64,000 nucleotides of DNA. Origin: Syncephalis fuscata. Lineage: Eukaryota > Zoopagomycota > Zoopagomycetes > Zoopagales > Piptocephalidaceae. Shown piece after piece: positions 46,055 through 58,100 of this stretch. The translations under genes and the position numbers were made by a program. Numbering within the stretch: position 1 is the stretch's first letter; every line of letters begins with the position of its first letter. Where the stretch lies: NCBI GenBank assembly GCA_025786725.1, contig JAHLTZ010000006.1, forward strand, positions 1 through 64,000, read 5' to 3'. Under the pieces are notes generated by a model that was not told where the DNA came from, did not search any database, and worked only from the letters and a program-made list of their open reading frames with translations.

Positions 46055-49000
46055 ATGGCTGCAACCGCTTCGGTAGTAACACTGCCACCACAAGCATTGG
46101 CGCTTGATCCTAATTTGGCGCGTTATCTTAACCAGGATCAGATCCTTCCAGCATGTCAAACATTAATGTCGACACTTAGTAAAACACTGGCACCTACCGG
46201 TTACAGTACAGGCGACGATATTCCGCGTCGTCTTCATAGCCAACTAACAGATATATGTAACGCATTCTTTGGTAGTAATGGGCGACGGTAAGTATTGATA
46301 CGTGAAATACCAACATTAATATTAATCATATTTATATAACTTGATATAGTGGATGGCTTCACAAATCACTTAATAAAACAGAAGAGAATGCGATACGGGC
46401 ACTATTTAATCCATCAGGTCCATTAATACGCCAACTATTTAGAGGATGTAATCGTGATGATTTACTCTTTCAAGTACCGATTGATAAATTGCCTGTAAGT
46501 TATTTGTCTACTCTATTTGCATAGTAGTATAACAGATGAATATGATAGCCTCGATGGAAGACTATTATTCAAGAGGGTCGGCATCTTGAATTGCCCAATT
46601 CAATTCGTATTCGATTAGAGACGAGTAAAACTATTAATCGACCAGGCACAGCTATTAATCCAACGGCTAGTATGACAGCATCAACTACAGCCAGTTTACT
46701 TGGTAAACATCCTAGTAATCCTGCTGGAAAAGCCCCTATAGTAGAACAAGCGACCACATTTAAGCTCTGTATCCTTTAATTACTAATACTATAGTATTAT
46801 TGATTTTTAAATAGCGTATATTGCCTTAACGATTGTTGTTGTTACTATCGTAATTAGATATGCTTGAATATTGGATGTTTTGTTTTATTAGATCATTAAC
46901 TACAGGAACGGGCAGTGTATTCAGTACAGGTGGTAACTACGTAAGTTCTAATGAATCAGCCATTAGACCATCAGGACCACCGACTATTTATCAAGAATTG
47001 GCTATTGATCTACTACATTACTTTCTTCCATTGCCGGATAAACTAAGTAAAAAGGCGTCTGGTGTATTTGAAAGCAGGTAAATATAGGTAGAAATGTATA
47101 CCTTTGAATAAATAGCATAATAACAAATACAACTATTATTATAGAACACTAGACTCTTATGTTGATCAAGCGGTTAGAATGGATAGTACGCTGTTCTTAT
47201 TTACAGTGGCTGCTGAATGCTGGTTACCTTCAGTGCGCAATTATAATTCAGCCACTAAGTCAAGTAGTTCAATTGTAGGTTATATATATATATACTCTAT
47301 TAATACTGTATATTAATAAAATGATTAGTCATTTGCTATTGCTCGATTTGCCTATGAACTGGTAGCACATGTTACCGATACCGATTTACGTACTTTAGAG
47401 ACGCCATCCAACGAGAATAATATTCGACTTCAAGCTTATGGTTCAGTTAAAAAGTAAGTTATTATATATTAATACAATAGTATGTCAATATACTAATTAA
47501 CTATTTAAATAGTTCGGTGTATAATATTGTACGGGAGCGTCTGTACCCATTTTTGTACCAAGCATTAGAAACATGTCCATTGGATGCCACTTATGAAGAG
47601 GTAATGATTTATAAGAATAGTGTTACTAATACTAACATTGAAATAAATAGATTGTATCTATTTGGTTAATCTATTTAACACCATGGCATATGTTTGTTGA
47701 AAAGAATAGCAAAGATCAAGCTATATTAAAGCCAAATGAGCTAGAAAAACAATGGTAATTAGCCATGATTGTACCATTGAATTGATAGATAACGTTTAAT
47801 ATGAATATATAGGAAAGTGTTCATTTTGGACAATCTACTATTCTATACACGATTAGTACAGATATTCTTGCAACGAGCATCACAATTCGATGTTATTGGA
47901 AGACAAGAGAAGACAACGGCCAATTGGCCCAATTCAAATACCTATGGAATTGGTTCAACAGGCGCATCTCCATCTGCTCAGCGTTCGCTTAATTGGCGAG
48001 TACAATGTCGTTTAGTAGAGCGACTTATGGAGAAACTTGGTCTTATTGGCCTAATAGATATTTTAAAAGAAGGTAATTAATTTGATATCTAGATGCATTA
48101 ATATTAATACTATAGGGCATAAATAGGCGAGATTATTATGTTAAATAAAGATGGTGATATGATAGGCAACGATATAGCCGCTCTAAGTAGACATCCAATG
48201 GTGAACACAACGGCTACAGTTATTCCATCTCATAGAACCGATACCAAAGATGTTGTTTTACGAGCCAGATGGCATCAATTGTCATCAGAGAAATACGATT
48301 GTTTATATCTTACCGTCAGACCACATGCTACAGTAAGTGGTTATTAAACACCATTAATTGACTATTAATGTAGTGATATAGATTATGCGGGCCCTTGCTC
48401 ATTTCCGTTTGGCTGAGAAATCTTGTCAAGAAAAGTTAAAGGAATTGGATCCACTTGCTCTCGTCTTTAAAGAGGGCAAATCGCCGGAAGAAGTGGCACA
48501 GGCTACGGCGGCCCTTACCGCCTCCCAATTAAACGAAAGCTTTATCCAAAAAGCAATCACTACAGTAAAGAAGTGGAGACAAGGGGATCAACATGAGCGT
48601 AAAGTACAGCAATTACAGCGCTATATTCGAGTAATTGGTGGGGTGGCCGACAACATTCAAACAGCATTCAAAGTAGGTTTATAGTATAGAATATACAGAA
48701 TATATAGAACAATAGTATTTATAATAATGGTAATGATAGATCTCTGAAGAGGCCACGCGCCAATTAGGTCTTTATGCAGCAAATCAAGGTACTGATTATG
48801 CTGGTCTATGGGCCGAAGTATTGCCTACTGATTCAAATGTACTATCCCCTACGGGTCGACGTATGGTAAGTAGATATTCTAATAGATGTGGTAGTAGATG
48901 GTGGCTATTTACGCTGTATTCTCTATTAGGTACGTCAAGGATGGCGTAAATGTTCACCCACCGGTATTAAACCTCGTGGTCCACGTGCTCAAGCATTTGT

Positions 49001-49388
49001 TATGAGTTATGAGAATGCATGGCTAGTTGAATGGACACTATTGGCTGAGCAATGGTTAAATGAAGAGGTAAGTAATCAGTAGATTAGAATACACACGCCA
49101 CTAATACATTGTTATGTTATGTTATTAATATAACATTATATTATATAGTTGGTTAATCTGGTTGATGAGAGAACGATTATACAAATACCGACCATTCGAC
49201 TACGATGGCTGGCCAATTATGTTAATCTAGCGCATGTATTGCTTTGGTGTTGGTTAACTGCATACTGGCCATTCTTTGGTCTATTCCTTCTAGGCCTACT
49301 TTTATTAGGATGGCTTGTTGTTTATGGCATCGAACGATTAAGTCATTTAACAGGCAATAATAGCGACAGCAGTAATGTCAATCTTTAA
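46055..49388 (+). CDS. SMPD4-like protein (neutral sphingomyelinase 3 family)
   Basis: About 13 short exons from ATG 46055. Recognisable blocks are CNAFFGSNGRRWLHKSL, GCNRDDLLFQVPIDKLPPRW, YMLEYWMFCFIRSL, IYQELAIDLLHYFLPLPD, FTVAAECWLPSVR, SIWLIYLTPWHMF and LDNLLFYTRLVQIFLQRA. The C-terminus has two adjacent hydrophobic segments (VLLWCWLTAYWPFFGLFLLG, then LLLGWLVVYG) anchoring it in ER/nuclear membrane. The family is annotated as sphingomyelin phosphodiesterase 4 in animals. Its enzymatic activity is debated, so function here is by family only. Confidence 0.75.
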
Positions 49389-49435
49389 TCGTATCAATAA
49401 CAATAAAAATGATTTTTCTTATTATTATTATATTA

Positions 49436-49970
49436 TCAATAAACTATATTGGTTTCTAGAATTACAAAGGCTACCACATAATCACCATCATGAGAGATGG
49501 AAAGATGACTGTATGAAACTATGTTTTGTTGATCAGTCATATTAAAGCGTATCTTTGGTTGACCTAAATGGTTTCAATAACAGATAGAATAACAATGTCA
49601 ATATAATTACCTTTATCTTTATAAATTGAGACATCACTCCATTTAAGTATTCGATGTGGATAGTATGCCTTGTAGATAGCTTCTTTAGCAGCCCACCTGT
49701 TAGATCATAGTATATTATTATTTATTATTTATTGTATTAATCAACTTACCGAGTGGCTAAATAACGAATATTGACATCAGTTGTTAAGTTGTTATCATGG
49801 TTATTAGCAGTATCAATAATATACTTTTGTTTCCATTCTACTAGTTCGCTCGGTGATAGAATACGACGTGTAAACTTATGTATAGCCCAGGAATTACGCG
49901 TAATTACTTTATGAATACGTGATAATTGTACAATATCTGTACCAATTCCGAGAATTCGACTACTTTGCAT
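49436..49970 (-). CDS. PPT2: Holo-ACP synthase (4'-phosphopantetheinyl transferase)
   Basis: Exons 49970-49750, 49696-49611 and 49563-49436. The AcpS signature starts at once: RILGIGTDIVQLSRIHKV, then RRILSPSELVEW, RYLATRWAAKEAIYKAYYPH (with the Mg-binding Glu in WAAKEA) and SHLSISHDGDYVVAFVI. It transfers phosphopantetheine from CoA to acyl carrier protein. In fungi a stand-alone enzyme of this type serves mitochondrial ACP. No obvious targeting leader. Its start is only 91 bp from the divergent CHID1-like start. Confidence 0.88.
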
Positions 49971-50061
49971 GCTTATTGGAATCTATAAACGTAGTTGTAA
50001 TAGGTGTAGTTAAATAAATAATAGGAAAATTATAACTTTGATATCTCCATTCTTTATTACC

Positions 50062-51762
50062 ATGAACTGGTTATTGAAAACCATACTCTTCATAACATTA
50101 TGGCTAGTCTCTAGTCATTATAGTGTATTGACTGGTACTTTTTCTAAAGTACTGGCCTCTTCATCCGAGGAATGGCTAACCGCACCCGGGGTTGACTTAA
50201 CACCAGACGATAGCGATAGTACAGACGTGGAACAAGGACCAGCTGCTCTAGCTCAATTGTTAGAAAATGATATGGCCACTGCTAATATAACGGCTGCTGC
50301 AATACACCATAGTAAACAATTCAAAGGTGGTCCTACTCTGGCCTATATTACACCATGGCATCGAGATGGTTGGTAGGATTGATAAATACTAAAATATACT
50401 AACTAAATATAACAGGCTATGATGTGGCCAAACAGTACCATTATATATTTGATTAGTAAGTCATTTATTTACAAATAATAATGGATGAATAGCAATTCTA
50501 ATGATACCAATAGTCTATCGCCAACATGGTTTCTAGTAGAGCGTCAGTAAGTCACATGTCAACTATATTTATTTAATCATAATAGTTACATTATGTTGAC
50601 AATTATTACAGTGCTACATTAGATTATAAAATAGTCGGCGAACATGATATCTCTCTCAATTGGTTAGAATCTATTCAAACACTATCAAAAGAGAAAAGAG
50701 GGAAAATTGTACCTCGATTTTCATTTCATCAATGGCAATACACTGACTATATTGCCTTCGTAAATGATCAGTCAGAACAACAAGCACTAGTAGAAGAAAT
50801 AGTAGACATGTGTCGGTTAGTATCAATCAAATTAGCGTATACTCTTCTAATAATAATAATAATATAGGAAATATAAATTTGATGGATTAGTACTCGAAAC
50901 ATCTATTACACATTTACTGTCACCATTTATACGTCTGCTATCAACGATATTACGACAAGATGAACAATATACTGATAATCTACCTATTATCGTTGTTGTT
51001 ATTCCTCCATATCCACCACCAACATCTGACAATAGTGATGGTTCATTGCCGTTATCAGCATGGATAGATCAGTTGGGAGATTCAGTTGATGCGTTCTCTC
51101 TAATGTCTTATGATTACACTGTTGGCGGTCATGGTAATGGGTAGGTTAATCAAGACTACCACTCATTTAACTATTAATAATAACAAATGAATTAGCCAAG
51201 GACCTAATGCGCCATTAGAATGGATGCGTGGACTGTTAAAGAGTTTTGAATTAAATAGACAGTCATTACACCATCCAGTATTGCTATTAGGATTAAATCT
51301 TTATGGTTATATTTTAAGTGAACAACAAGCACCTCGAGCTATTATTGGGAAGGATTTCATGGCATTAGTGCAACAGCATGGCTTCCATAGTGATTCGGCG
51401 TATGTATGGGATATTGATAGTAAAGAACATGTGTTATGGTATTTAGTTGATAATATAGCTCATGCAGCATGGTATCCATCTATGGAGGTAGCTACTACAG
51501 TAATGATAGCAACAAACTATTTACTAATATTATTGCTTTATAGTCAATTCGACTTCGACTAAAACTTGCTGAAGAATATAAAGGTAATGTTTCAATGCAA
51601 TATTATTATTACCGGTAATATTAATAAGTATAATCTATAATATAATTAGTTGGAATAGCACTATGGGAAATTGGACAAGGATTGAATATGTTTGTAAGTA
51701 ATATGTATTTAATATGTATTTACTATTATATTAACACGAACAAAAAGTACGATCTATTTTAA
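50062..51762 (+). CDS. CHID1-like GH18 (chitinase-domain) protein
   Basis: A signal peptide (MNWLLKTILFITLWLVSS) and then the GH18 fold typical of chitinase domain-containing protein 1: AYITPWHRDGYDVAKQYHYI, LSPTWFLVER, FDGLVLETS, IIVVVIPPYPPP, DAFSLMSYDYTVGG, GPNAPLEWMRGLL, LLLGLNLYGY, HAAWYPSMESIRLRLKLAEE, GIALWEIGQGLNMFYDLF. CHID1 proteins bind sugars in the secretory or lysosomal system and usually lack the DxxDxDxE chitinase catalytic motif. I do not see that motif here. About nine exons. The last splice uses an AAAAAG acceptor to add YDLF and stop at 51762. Confidence 0.85.
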
Positions 51763-52489
51763 ATCAGTTATCGTTAAAACATTTGTAAATAAACCATTCA
51801 ATTGATTTACATTTCATTATATAGCTATTCGCCTATTAAATTATTAGTAAATATTATAATTAATACACGTAGTAACAGTAGCTATATAATAGAACATTAA
51901 TAGACAAGAAACATATATCAGATTTGTTGTTATTGTTGTTTACCGATCAATATGAATGTTGAACGCGTGGACAAATAGAAGTGAGGTAGTCGTGGTTGGT
52001 TGGTTGGTTGGAAAGGAGAGGAAGAGAGACAAAGAAGCGAATGGGACTTGTAGAGGAAGCAGTTGATAAAGGTAAGTATAGACACCAAGAATAGCCTCTA
52101 ACACTTACAACTAACGAGTAGATAGATGGATGGACAGGTAGACAGACTACAAACCAACAAATCAACACCGAAAGATACGCATCAACCGATCTTTTCAAAA
52201 CGACCAATGCGCCTATACAATAAAAAATAATGAAAGGCGAGGAGGATGCGAACACCATCAAATAATATTCTAAAAAATCTAAAACAATTCAGTAATAACA
52301 TTTACCAAATATAATAATGACACTAATAACCATTCTATACATCAATTGATATAGAATAACCGTGGTCGATCACCTCAACTATCTGCGCGACTCCACTTTT
52401 GAAAATAACATAGTTGCAATAAACAATAAAAGACTAGCTAATATATAATGAATATATACAGCACTGGTCTTTTTTGAATATATCCTCCA
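51763..52489. other. Convergent 3' flanks
   Basis: Shared downstream region of the CHID1-like and SAP genes. Purine/pyrimidine skewed (GGTTGGTTGGTTGG near 51995) with no convincing gene. Confidence 0.4.
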
Positions 52490-55267
52490 TTACCAGACAC
52501 CCGATGGCTTTATCGCAGTGGTAGGTGAATTTACATAGGACCAAGCAGAATTCGCATCATTACCTACTGGATAAGATGATGCAATCATAGATGCATTGTA
52601 AGGTGTATATTCATTGTTGTTATTTCCGTTGCTATTTGAAGATAATGGACCAGACATAGTAGGCGTTGATGTCTCATCTTCAGTGTTAAGGTATGGATGA
52701 TATGGTTGATAATAGTTAGAGCCGTTATTGTTATTATAGTTATGCGTATTACCATGATGGTTGGCCAGGTTTAAATGGTTACTATTATTATTATCTGGTG
52801 TTGATTCATTAAGTGTAGTGTAATGATCGGTCATGTCGTACATTGCTTGTGAGGATGAAGACGAAGGAGAGGAATAATGAGGTGAATGAGGATAGTGGTG
52901 TGGATAATAAGATGATGGCGTTGAAGAGGGAGGTGGCAATGTAGTCTTGTAGCTATTTAGAATCCAGTCATTCATGGAATTGACAGGCCATGATTCAATC
53001 GGTGTGGTCATCATATTAGTGGCATAGCCAGTAACTGCTGCAGCCTTTGATAATGGATCATCATCATCAAGAATATGATCAGCAGTGGCGGCTGCAGCTG
53101 TAGCCATTGTACGTGAACCCAAATCAGACTGACTAAGTGGTGGGGTTATAGGATTGATGGGCGCCATAATGTGTGGGTTGGTCGGCGACAAATCGGATAA
53201 ATTAGGACGAGCATCATCGAGTGATCGACGTGGCAGGATAGCCGTGGTATTAGAACCACCAGCAATGTCTGATACAGGTGTTTCGGTAATCGGCGATACA
53301 GGTGCACTCATAATGCTAGCTGGATAAGGGAATCGATAGTTACTAGCATTACACGTTATCGTCGTTGGACTTTGTTTGGTGGCTGTCTTGGCTAGTTCAA
53401 TCTCTTCTCGTACACGCAATACAAGCTCGGCCTTTTTGCCTCGTGTATCACGATTGTAACGGCGTAAGAGACGCTTTAGCGTTGTTACGGTTACATCATC
53501 AAGATCGACTGAAGTAAGATCGATAGAGGGACGTGATCGGCGCACTGTACCAGGTGCCGATGTGGTATTATCTCCATTGCTGCTTTGAACAAGTGGTGGC
53601 AATGGTAGACGGGCCACCGGTGCAGCCTGTGAAGGGAATATTTTGGGCTGATTCATAATAGCACGGCCTGGTATAGTCAATGGTGCCAATGCGGTCTTCT
53701 TACGATTTGATGCAGGACAGGATTGTGTCACCGTCAACGGTTGTGGCTTCATAAGCAATGGGGGACTGGCGACATTTTGCTTTGGTGAATCACTTTGGCT
53801 GCGATTTACAGGCATGGGTCCTTGAGAGGTGGGCGGTGTCAATGCGCCATCAGATGGTGTTGGATTAGGCGAGTTCCATAGCATCATAGATGGCATAAGC
53901 GGCTGATTGTTGCATTCCTGAGTTGCCGATTGGCCATTGGAAATGGTAATAGCCCGACGACGTGTATTGTTATTACTCTTACTGTTACGCTTTGACGAGG
54001 AAGTGGTAACCTGATTTAGAGAAATATCAAACTTTAGCGTACTTTCAATGCCCAATGAAGCTGGACTAGGACGTGGCTGCTGTTGCGTTGAACTGGTTGA
54101 ACTGGCCCGTGGGCGATTAGGATTATTACCGCCCATGTAGCGTGATCTAATGGCTGCCACTGAACTTGGCTGAGGATTGGCCCGAATAGACAGAGGACGT
54201 GGCGATAAACGACCTGTATTGGTGTCCTTGGCATTACTGCCTGATCGCTTGCTACGTGTACTGGCTGCTTTACCATTACGTTGCTTTTGCTGTAAGCTTC
54301 GTGAACGATTTACGCCGGTTTCGGTAGGATTGGGCAGTATACGGCCTCTAATCGGATCGGTAGAAATAATTGGCTTCTCATTGTTGGAAGGAAGCGAGAC
54401 AGAACGCATATGACCAGGTATAGTCGCTACCGTCTCTAAGGAAGTCTGAGTTGGCATATTCATGGTCATTGTGGTTGCTTCAGGCCAGACGTATACGTTC
54501 TCAGAGTGACCATCATGATAATTGCTATTAGGAATAATATCAGGGAACGGTATCAATGAAGGCGACAGCTCATCTTGCGTCATAAGCATATCGGGCCATC
54601 TTTGCTCGCCTGTAACTGGCGGTGAAGGTGGCGAACTAGACAGTGTCGATGGCATCTGCATCATGGATGTCTGTCCAATCAACATACTTAACGGCATACA
54701 GGAATCAACGATATTCGAGCATGAATCCATAGACAATGTATGGCCTTGTGACATACCACCATGGTGATTAGTTGAAGCCATTAACGAAGGAGATGGTGTA
54801 TGCGACAGCGATTCTCCATGGTTCAGTACACCAGATTGCTGGCTGATCTGCATCTGCATTAGCCATTCGGATAAAGTTGGATCCGGTGACATTTCATGCG
54901 GGGACTGGTAATTAGCAGATACGGGTGTGTTTGATTGATATTCCGTATGAATGGAATCCATAGCAACAGCCGGTAATTCTGGCGTTAAATGATGTACAGA
55001 GTCATTGATAAATGCCGAAGTATCAACCGTCGTGAACGATTGAGGGGATGGCAATGGATTAGTAATGGCGTCCATCGAGCCGGATATAGCGATTGGCGAT
55101 GGCTGGTGGCGTAAAACATGCTCCAAAGCCTCCCATTCTTGATGGAATGACATATCTTGGTCTTGTTGCATCATATACATGCCAGGCTGTTGATTTTGAT
55201 CCCGCGATTGCATAGTATTAAATTGTAGTGCCATATTCAATGAAAGTGGCTGTTCTTGGTGATCCAT
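52490..55267 (-). CDS. Large SAP-domain protein, probable transcription regulator
   Basis: A single 925-residue exon starting MDHQEQPLSLNMALQFNTM. Most of it is low-complexity, rich in Ser, Pro, Gln, Asn and Met. One folded unit is visible around residues 575-630: SIDLTSVDLDDVTVTTLKRL, then LRRYNRDTRGKKAELVLRVR, a SAP (two-helix, DNA-binding) motif. An Arg/Ser-rich basic stretch lies at about 320-380. This resembles fungal regulators with a lone SAP domain, but no specific orthologue is recognised. The long intronless frame contrasts with neighbours and fits a disordered regulator. Its upstream region (55268-56500) is pyrimidine-rich in the gene's direction and may hold a long 5' leader. Confidence 0.75.
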   Translation of the reverse strand: MDHQEQPLSLNMALQFNTMQSRDQNQQPGMYMMQQDQDMSFHQEWEALEHVLRHQPSPIAISGSMDAITNPLPSPQSFTTVDTSAFINDSVHHLTPELPAVAMDSIHTEYQSNTPVSANYQSPHEMSPDPTLSEWLMQMQISQQSGVLNHGESLSHTPSPSLMASTNHHGGMSQGHTLSMDSCSNIVDSCMPLSMLIGQTSMMQMPSTLSSSPPSPPVTGEQRWPDMLMTQDELSPSLIPFPDIIPNSNYHDGHSENVYVWPEATTMTMNMPTQTSLETVATIPGHMRSVSLPSNNEKPIISTDPIRGRILPNPTETGVNRSRSLQQKQRNGKAASTRSKRSGSNAKDTNTGRLSPRPLSIRANPQPSSVAAIRSRYMGGNNPNRPRASSTSSTQQQPRPSPASLGIESTLKFDISLNQVTTSSSKRNSKSNNNTRRRAITISNGQSATQECNNQPLMPSMMLWNSPNPTPSDGALTPPTSQGPMPVNRSQSDSPKQNVASPPLLMKPQPLTVTQSCPASNRKKTALAPLTIPGRAIMNQPKIFPSQAAPVARLPLPPLVQSSNGDNTTSAPGTVRRSRPSIDLTSVDLDDVTVTTLKRLLRRYNRDTRGKKAELVLRVREEIELAKTATKQSPTTITCNASNYRFPYPASIMSAPVSPITETPVSDIAGGSNTTAILPRRSLDDARPNLSDLSPTNPHIMAPINPITPPLSQSDLGSRTMATAAAATADHILDDDDPLSKAAAVTGYATNMMTTPIESWPVNSMNDWILNSYKTTLPPPSSTPSSYYPHHYPHSPHYSSPSSSSSQAMYDMTDHYTTLNESTPDNNNSNHLNLANHHGNTHNYNNNNGSNYYQPYHPYLNTEDETSTPTMSGPLSSNSNGNNNNEYTPYNASMIASSYPVGNDANSAWSYVNSPTTAIKPSGVW

Positions 55268-56768
55268 TGAAAACAAAAAAGGCCAACAAATATCTAGAAA
55301 TGTATTTATAAAGGTTAGTATAAATATCTGCTATTTTACATTAAATAAAATAGACTTTTAACAATTACACACGCTAAATGAAGAAATGCCGTATTGGCAA
55401 TGCAATAATAATAATAAAAAAGCTTAATGGCAATTTAAATTGATTTCAAATTGACAAATGATGATCAATTTGATAGAATTGTTATAACAAGAAAAGGATA
55501 AAATAATAACGCTTTAATAGCGGAGTTCAAGTCATGATACGGCTGAGTATAAATACCAAATTTTTTTAAGTAAATACTAGCACTATGAACCATATATATG
55601 TATATATAACACATCATCCAAACTGGATATTATGGCAACACTTGATATCAATATCAAACAGTGTCTGAGAATATACATACAGATACAGATACATACACAT
55701 ATACATGCACACGTACATACACATACACATACACATATGTATATCAAACATTCAAGGTGGCTATTCATTACAACATAGTGTTGCACTGCTATCTTACCTT
55801 TAATCAGTATTTAACAGCTGGGCTACAAGGCTATTTAGTGGCAAAGATAGGTGTTATGGCCGCTATAGTAAATGTATAAAATATCTCTAGAAAAAAGTAT
55901 TGGCTGTACCAAAAAAGCTAGGGATTTTCGACAGGAAATGTATATATGTTTTGGCCGATATCTATAGACAGATAGAAGGTGTATAGCCAATAAAGGTTAA
56001 AAAATACTAGAACGGAGACGACTACTGTTTGAGATTGGCAAACGGGAGTATATTGAAGACGGAGAAAAAAGTCAAGAAACCTAGTTAATTTGAGAACGTT
56101 GCATAAATTGACAAAGCCCAATTCGACAAGGTTAATAAACAGATAATATCGACGGGTGGTAATAAGGGAAACCGACGTACAAGAAGAACGAGGGATAAGG
56201 AAAAGGGCGAAGAGGAAGAACACGAGACGCTAGTATATTTGTATAGAAGTAAAAAAAGACGTAGTGTTGTAGAAGTAGTTTAATAAGAGAAAAGTCAAGG
56301 CGATGTGTGTGTGTGTGTGTGTGTTGTAGTGATTGAATCTGTGAGTGTAAATAACAACAAAAGCAACAGGCGAATGGAGCAATGTGACACAGACAATATC
56401 TATTTGTGTAGAAAAAAGGAACGGTAAAAACAGCTGGACTGTCAATGATACGACGATGATATCGCTAACTGTAAACGACGATCTATAATGGTAAGCAAGC
56501 ACGGGGTAGTCGTAGTGCTGTTGTTAAGTAGGTAATCGCAAGAAATAATCAAGAAATACTCGGTCGATAATAACAAGATCAAACTGAGTGCTCTATTCTA
56601 AAAATCAGGTGCGTAGAAAGACAGGAACAAGGAAAGAAGGTTCGTCGTATTCCCTTTTTCTATCCAGATATATGTGATAACGAGATGCAGGCTATTGAGC
56701 GAGGCAGTGAGCATGAGTGAGCGAGTGAGTGGAGAATGAAAGTTAATGTAGAATGCAACCGCGTGTCA
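55268..56768. other. Gene-free region with short tandem repeats
   Basis: Contains (ACATAC/ACAC)n repeats at about 55676-55740 and a (GT)n run at 56304-56325. On the minus strand 55900-56650 is T/C-rich, suggestive of leader sequence for the SAP gene. Hydrophobic frames on the minus strand come from this skew and look non-coding. Confidence 0.45.
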
Positions 56769-57760
56769 TGAGCAAAGGTGAGCTGTATTTGGAAAGCGGC
56801 GATGATAACAATAGCCTCAATCATAACAATAACAATAGTAATAGTAATAATTTAATATTAATAACAATAGCAATGATTTCAATAGTAGTAATCATGGCCA
56901 TCACACTATGATGACGAGCCATGCAAAGGCTACCTGTTGCTTGATTTTACCGTATCCGATGTCGTCATGAGGGAGAACAGAGGTCACAGATAGTAGAACA
57001 AACAAGTATGCTGGTCTACGCCATTGTCTGGCAAGAATTAAACACTTTATTATCCATAAAAGAACAAGGCTCGGTAATAGTGTCAAGAAAAGCCGTTGCT
57101 ATTCCCGATGTTGCTTGTGCGGCATTGCTTTATATTTTAGGAATATAGGAGTTATATTTATTAAAATAGTAAGATAGGCGATAGCACTTTTGGTGAAAAG
57201 GTAGGCCAGCCAAGAAATGATGGCGTTGTAGAGGAAAGTGAGAGAGCAATAGAACGGTAGTACACAAGTCGGCGTGTCACTCAAAGCGTTCAAAACAGTC
57301 TGGACCTCATTTTTGTTGACTCCTGCAGTTCTCGTTCCAGTTACGCAAGCGTCGAAATATCAAGATAGCACACGGATGCCACAAGCGTAAATTAACCGTA
57401 CGTAAAATGCAGCAATGGCCAACACGTCGAGTGACTGCAGTAACAATGCGAATGGCCATGCCAGCGAATGATGGTCATTACGTCCTATTTGCGTTCAATT
57501 AGGCAAGGTGGCAACGTGCTGTGCTGCTCCATTTGCGGCAATAATGATGCGGTGCCGGCCGGTAGACGGAAAACTTTGTCACTTGCGGTTCTTGCGGTAT
57601 ACATGTGCATGCATTTGAAGCAGCATGGCATGGTGCGGGCTTGCATTAAAATTTACAGGTGCACGGCTAGATGCCTCATTATTCTAAGTGATAGCATAGG
57701 CAGTGGATGGACACCATGCATCTGTTTTTATCTTTTTGCAAAGTTTATGGCAAGATAGTG
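56769..57760 (+). pseudogene. Possible relic of a GATA-type zinc-finger gene
   Basis: GC-richer than its surroundings. It starts MSKGELYLESGDDNNSLN followed by Asn/Ser-rich and His-rich coding-like sequence in two frames (56769-56955). At 57300-57670 scattered pieces resemble GATA fingers: TRRVTAVTMR and NDGHYVL in one frame. Further on are CSICGNND..GRRKT and VYMCMHLKQHGMVR in a second frame, with a CGSCG between them in a third. Pieces lie in the right order but in different frames. It is either a decayed transcription-factor gene or one damaged by sequence errors. Identification is tentative. Confidence 0.3.
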
Positions 57761-58100
57761 TGACAGTCGATGGATGGATCATTTTATTGATTTCATTAAT
57801 GATAAAATGAGTATTGTTAAACTTTTAACTTGTAAAGTAATTTACAATAGCGGAGATTGAAATATGTCTTGGCGCATTTGATGTGCTAATCATCTCATTT
57901 TAGACAGCTGTAAAATATTTAAATGTGATTAATAAAACATCAAAATTATTTATAAACATACAATAGTTATAAATGAGTAAAAAAAGCAAAGCTATACCAA
58001 AAATATAACTGTACAAATAAAAAACACCAGCACTACAGTGGTGCTAGAAACAGTAATAATAATAATAGTAATAGGCATAACGATACGTGTACTGTTACCG
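57761..58100. other. AT-rich spacer
   Basis: No coding signal. Contains AATAAA-like signals on both strands, fitting the 3' end of the coiled-coil gene. Confidence 0.4.

Noticed and set aside
55918-56502. Two hydrophobic minus-strand frames of ~100 and ~90 codons
   Set aside because: Caused by T/C-rich sequence and a GT repeat; no ATG context or family; more likely leader of the SAP gene.
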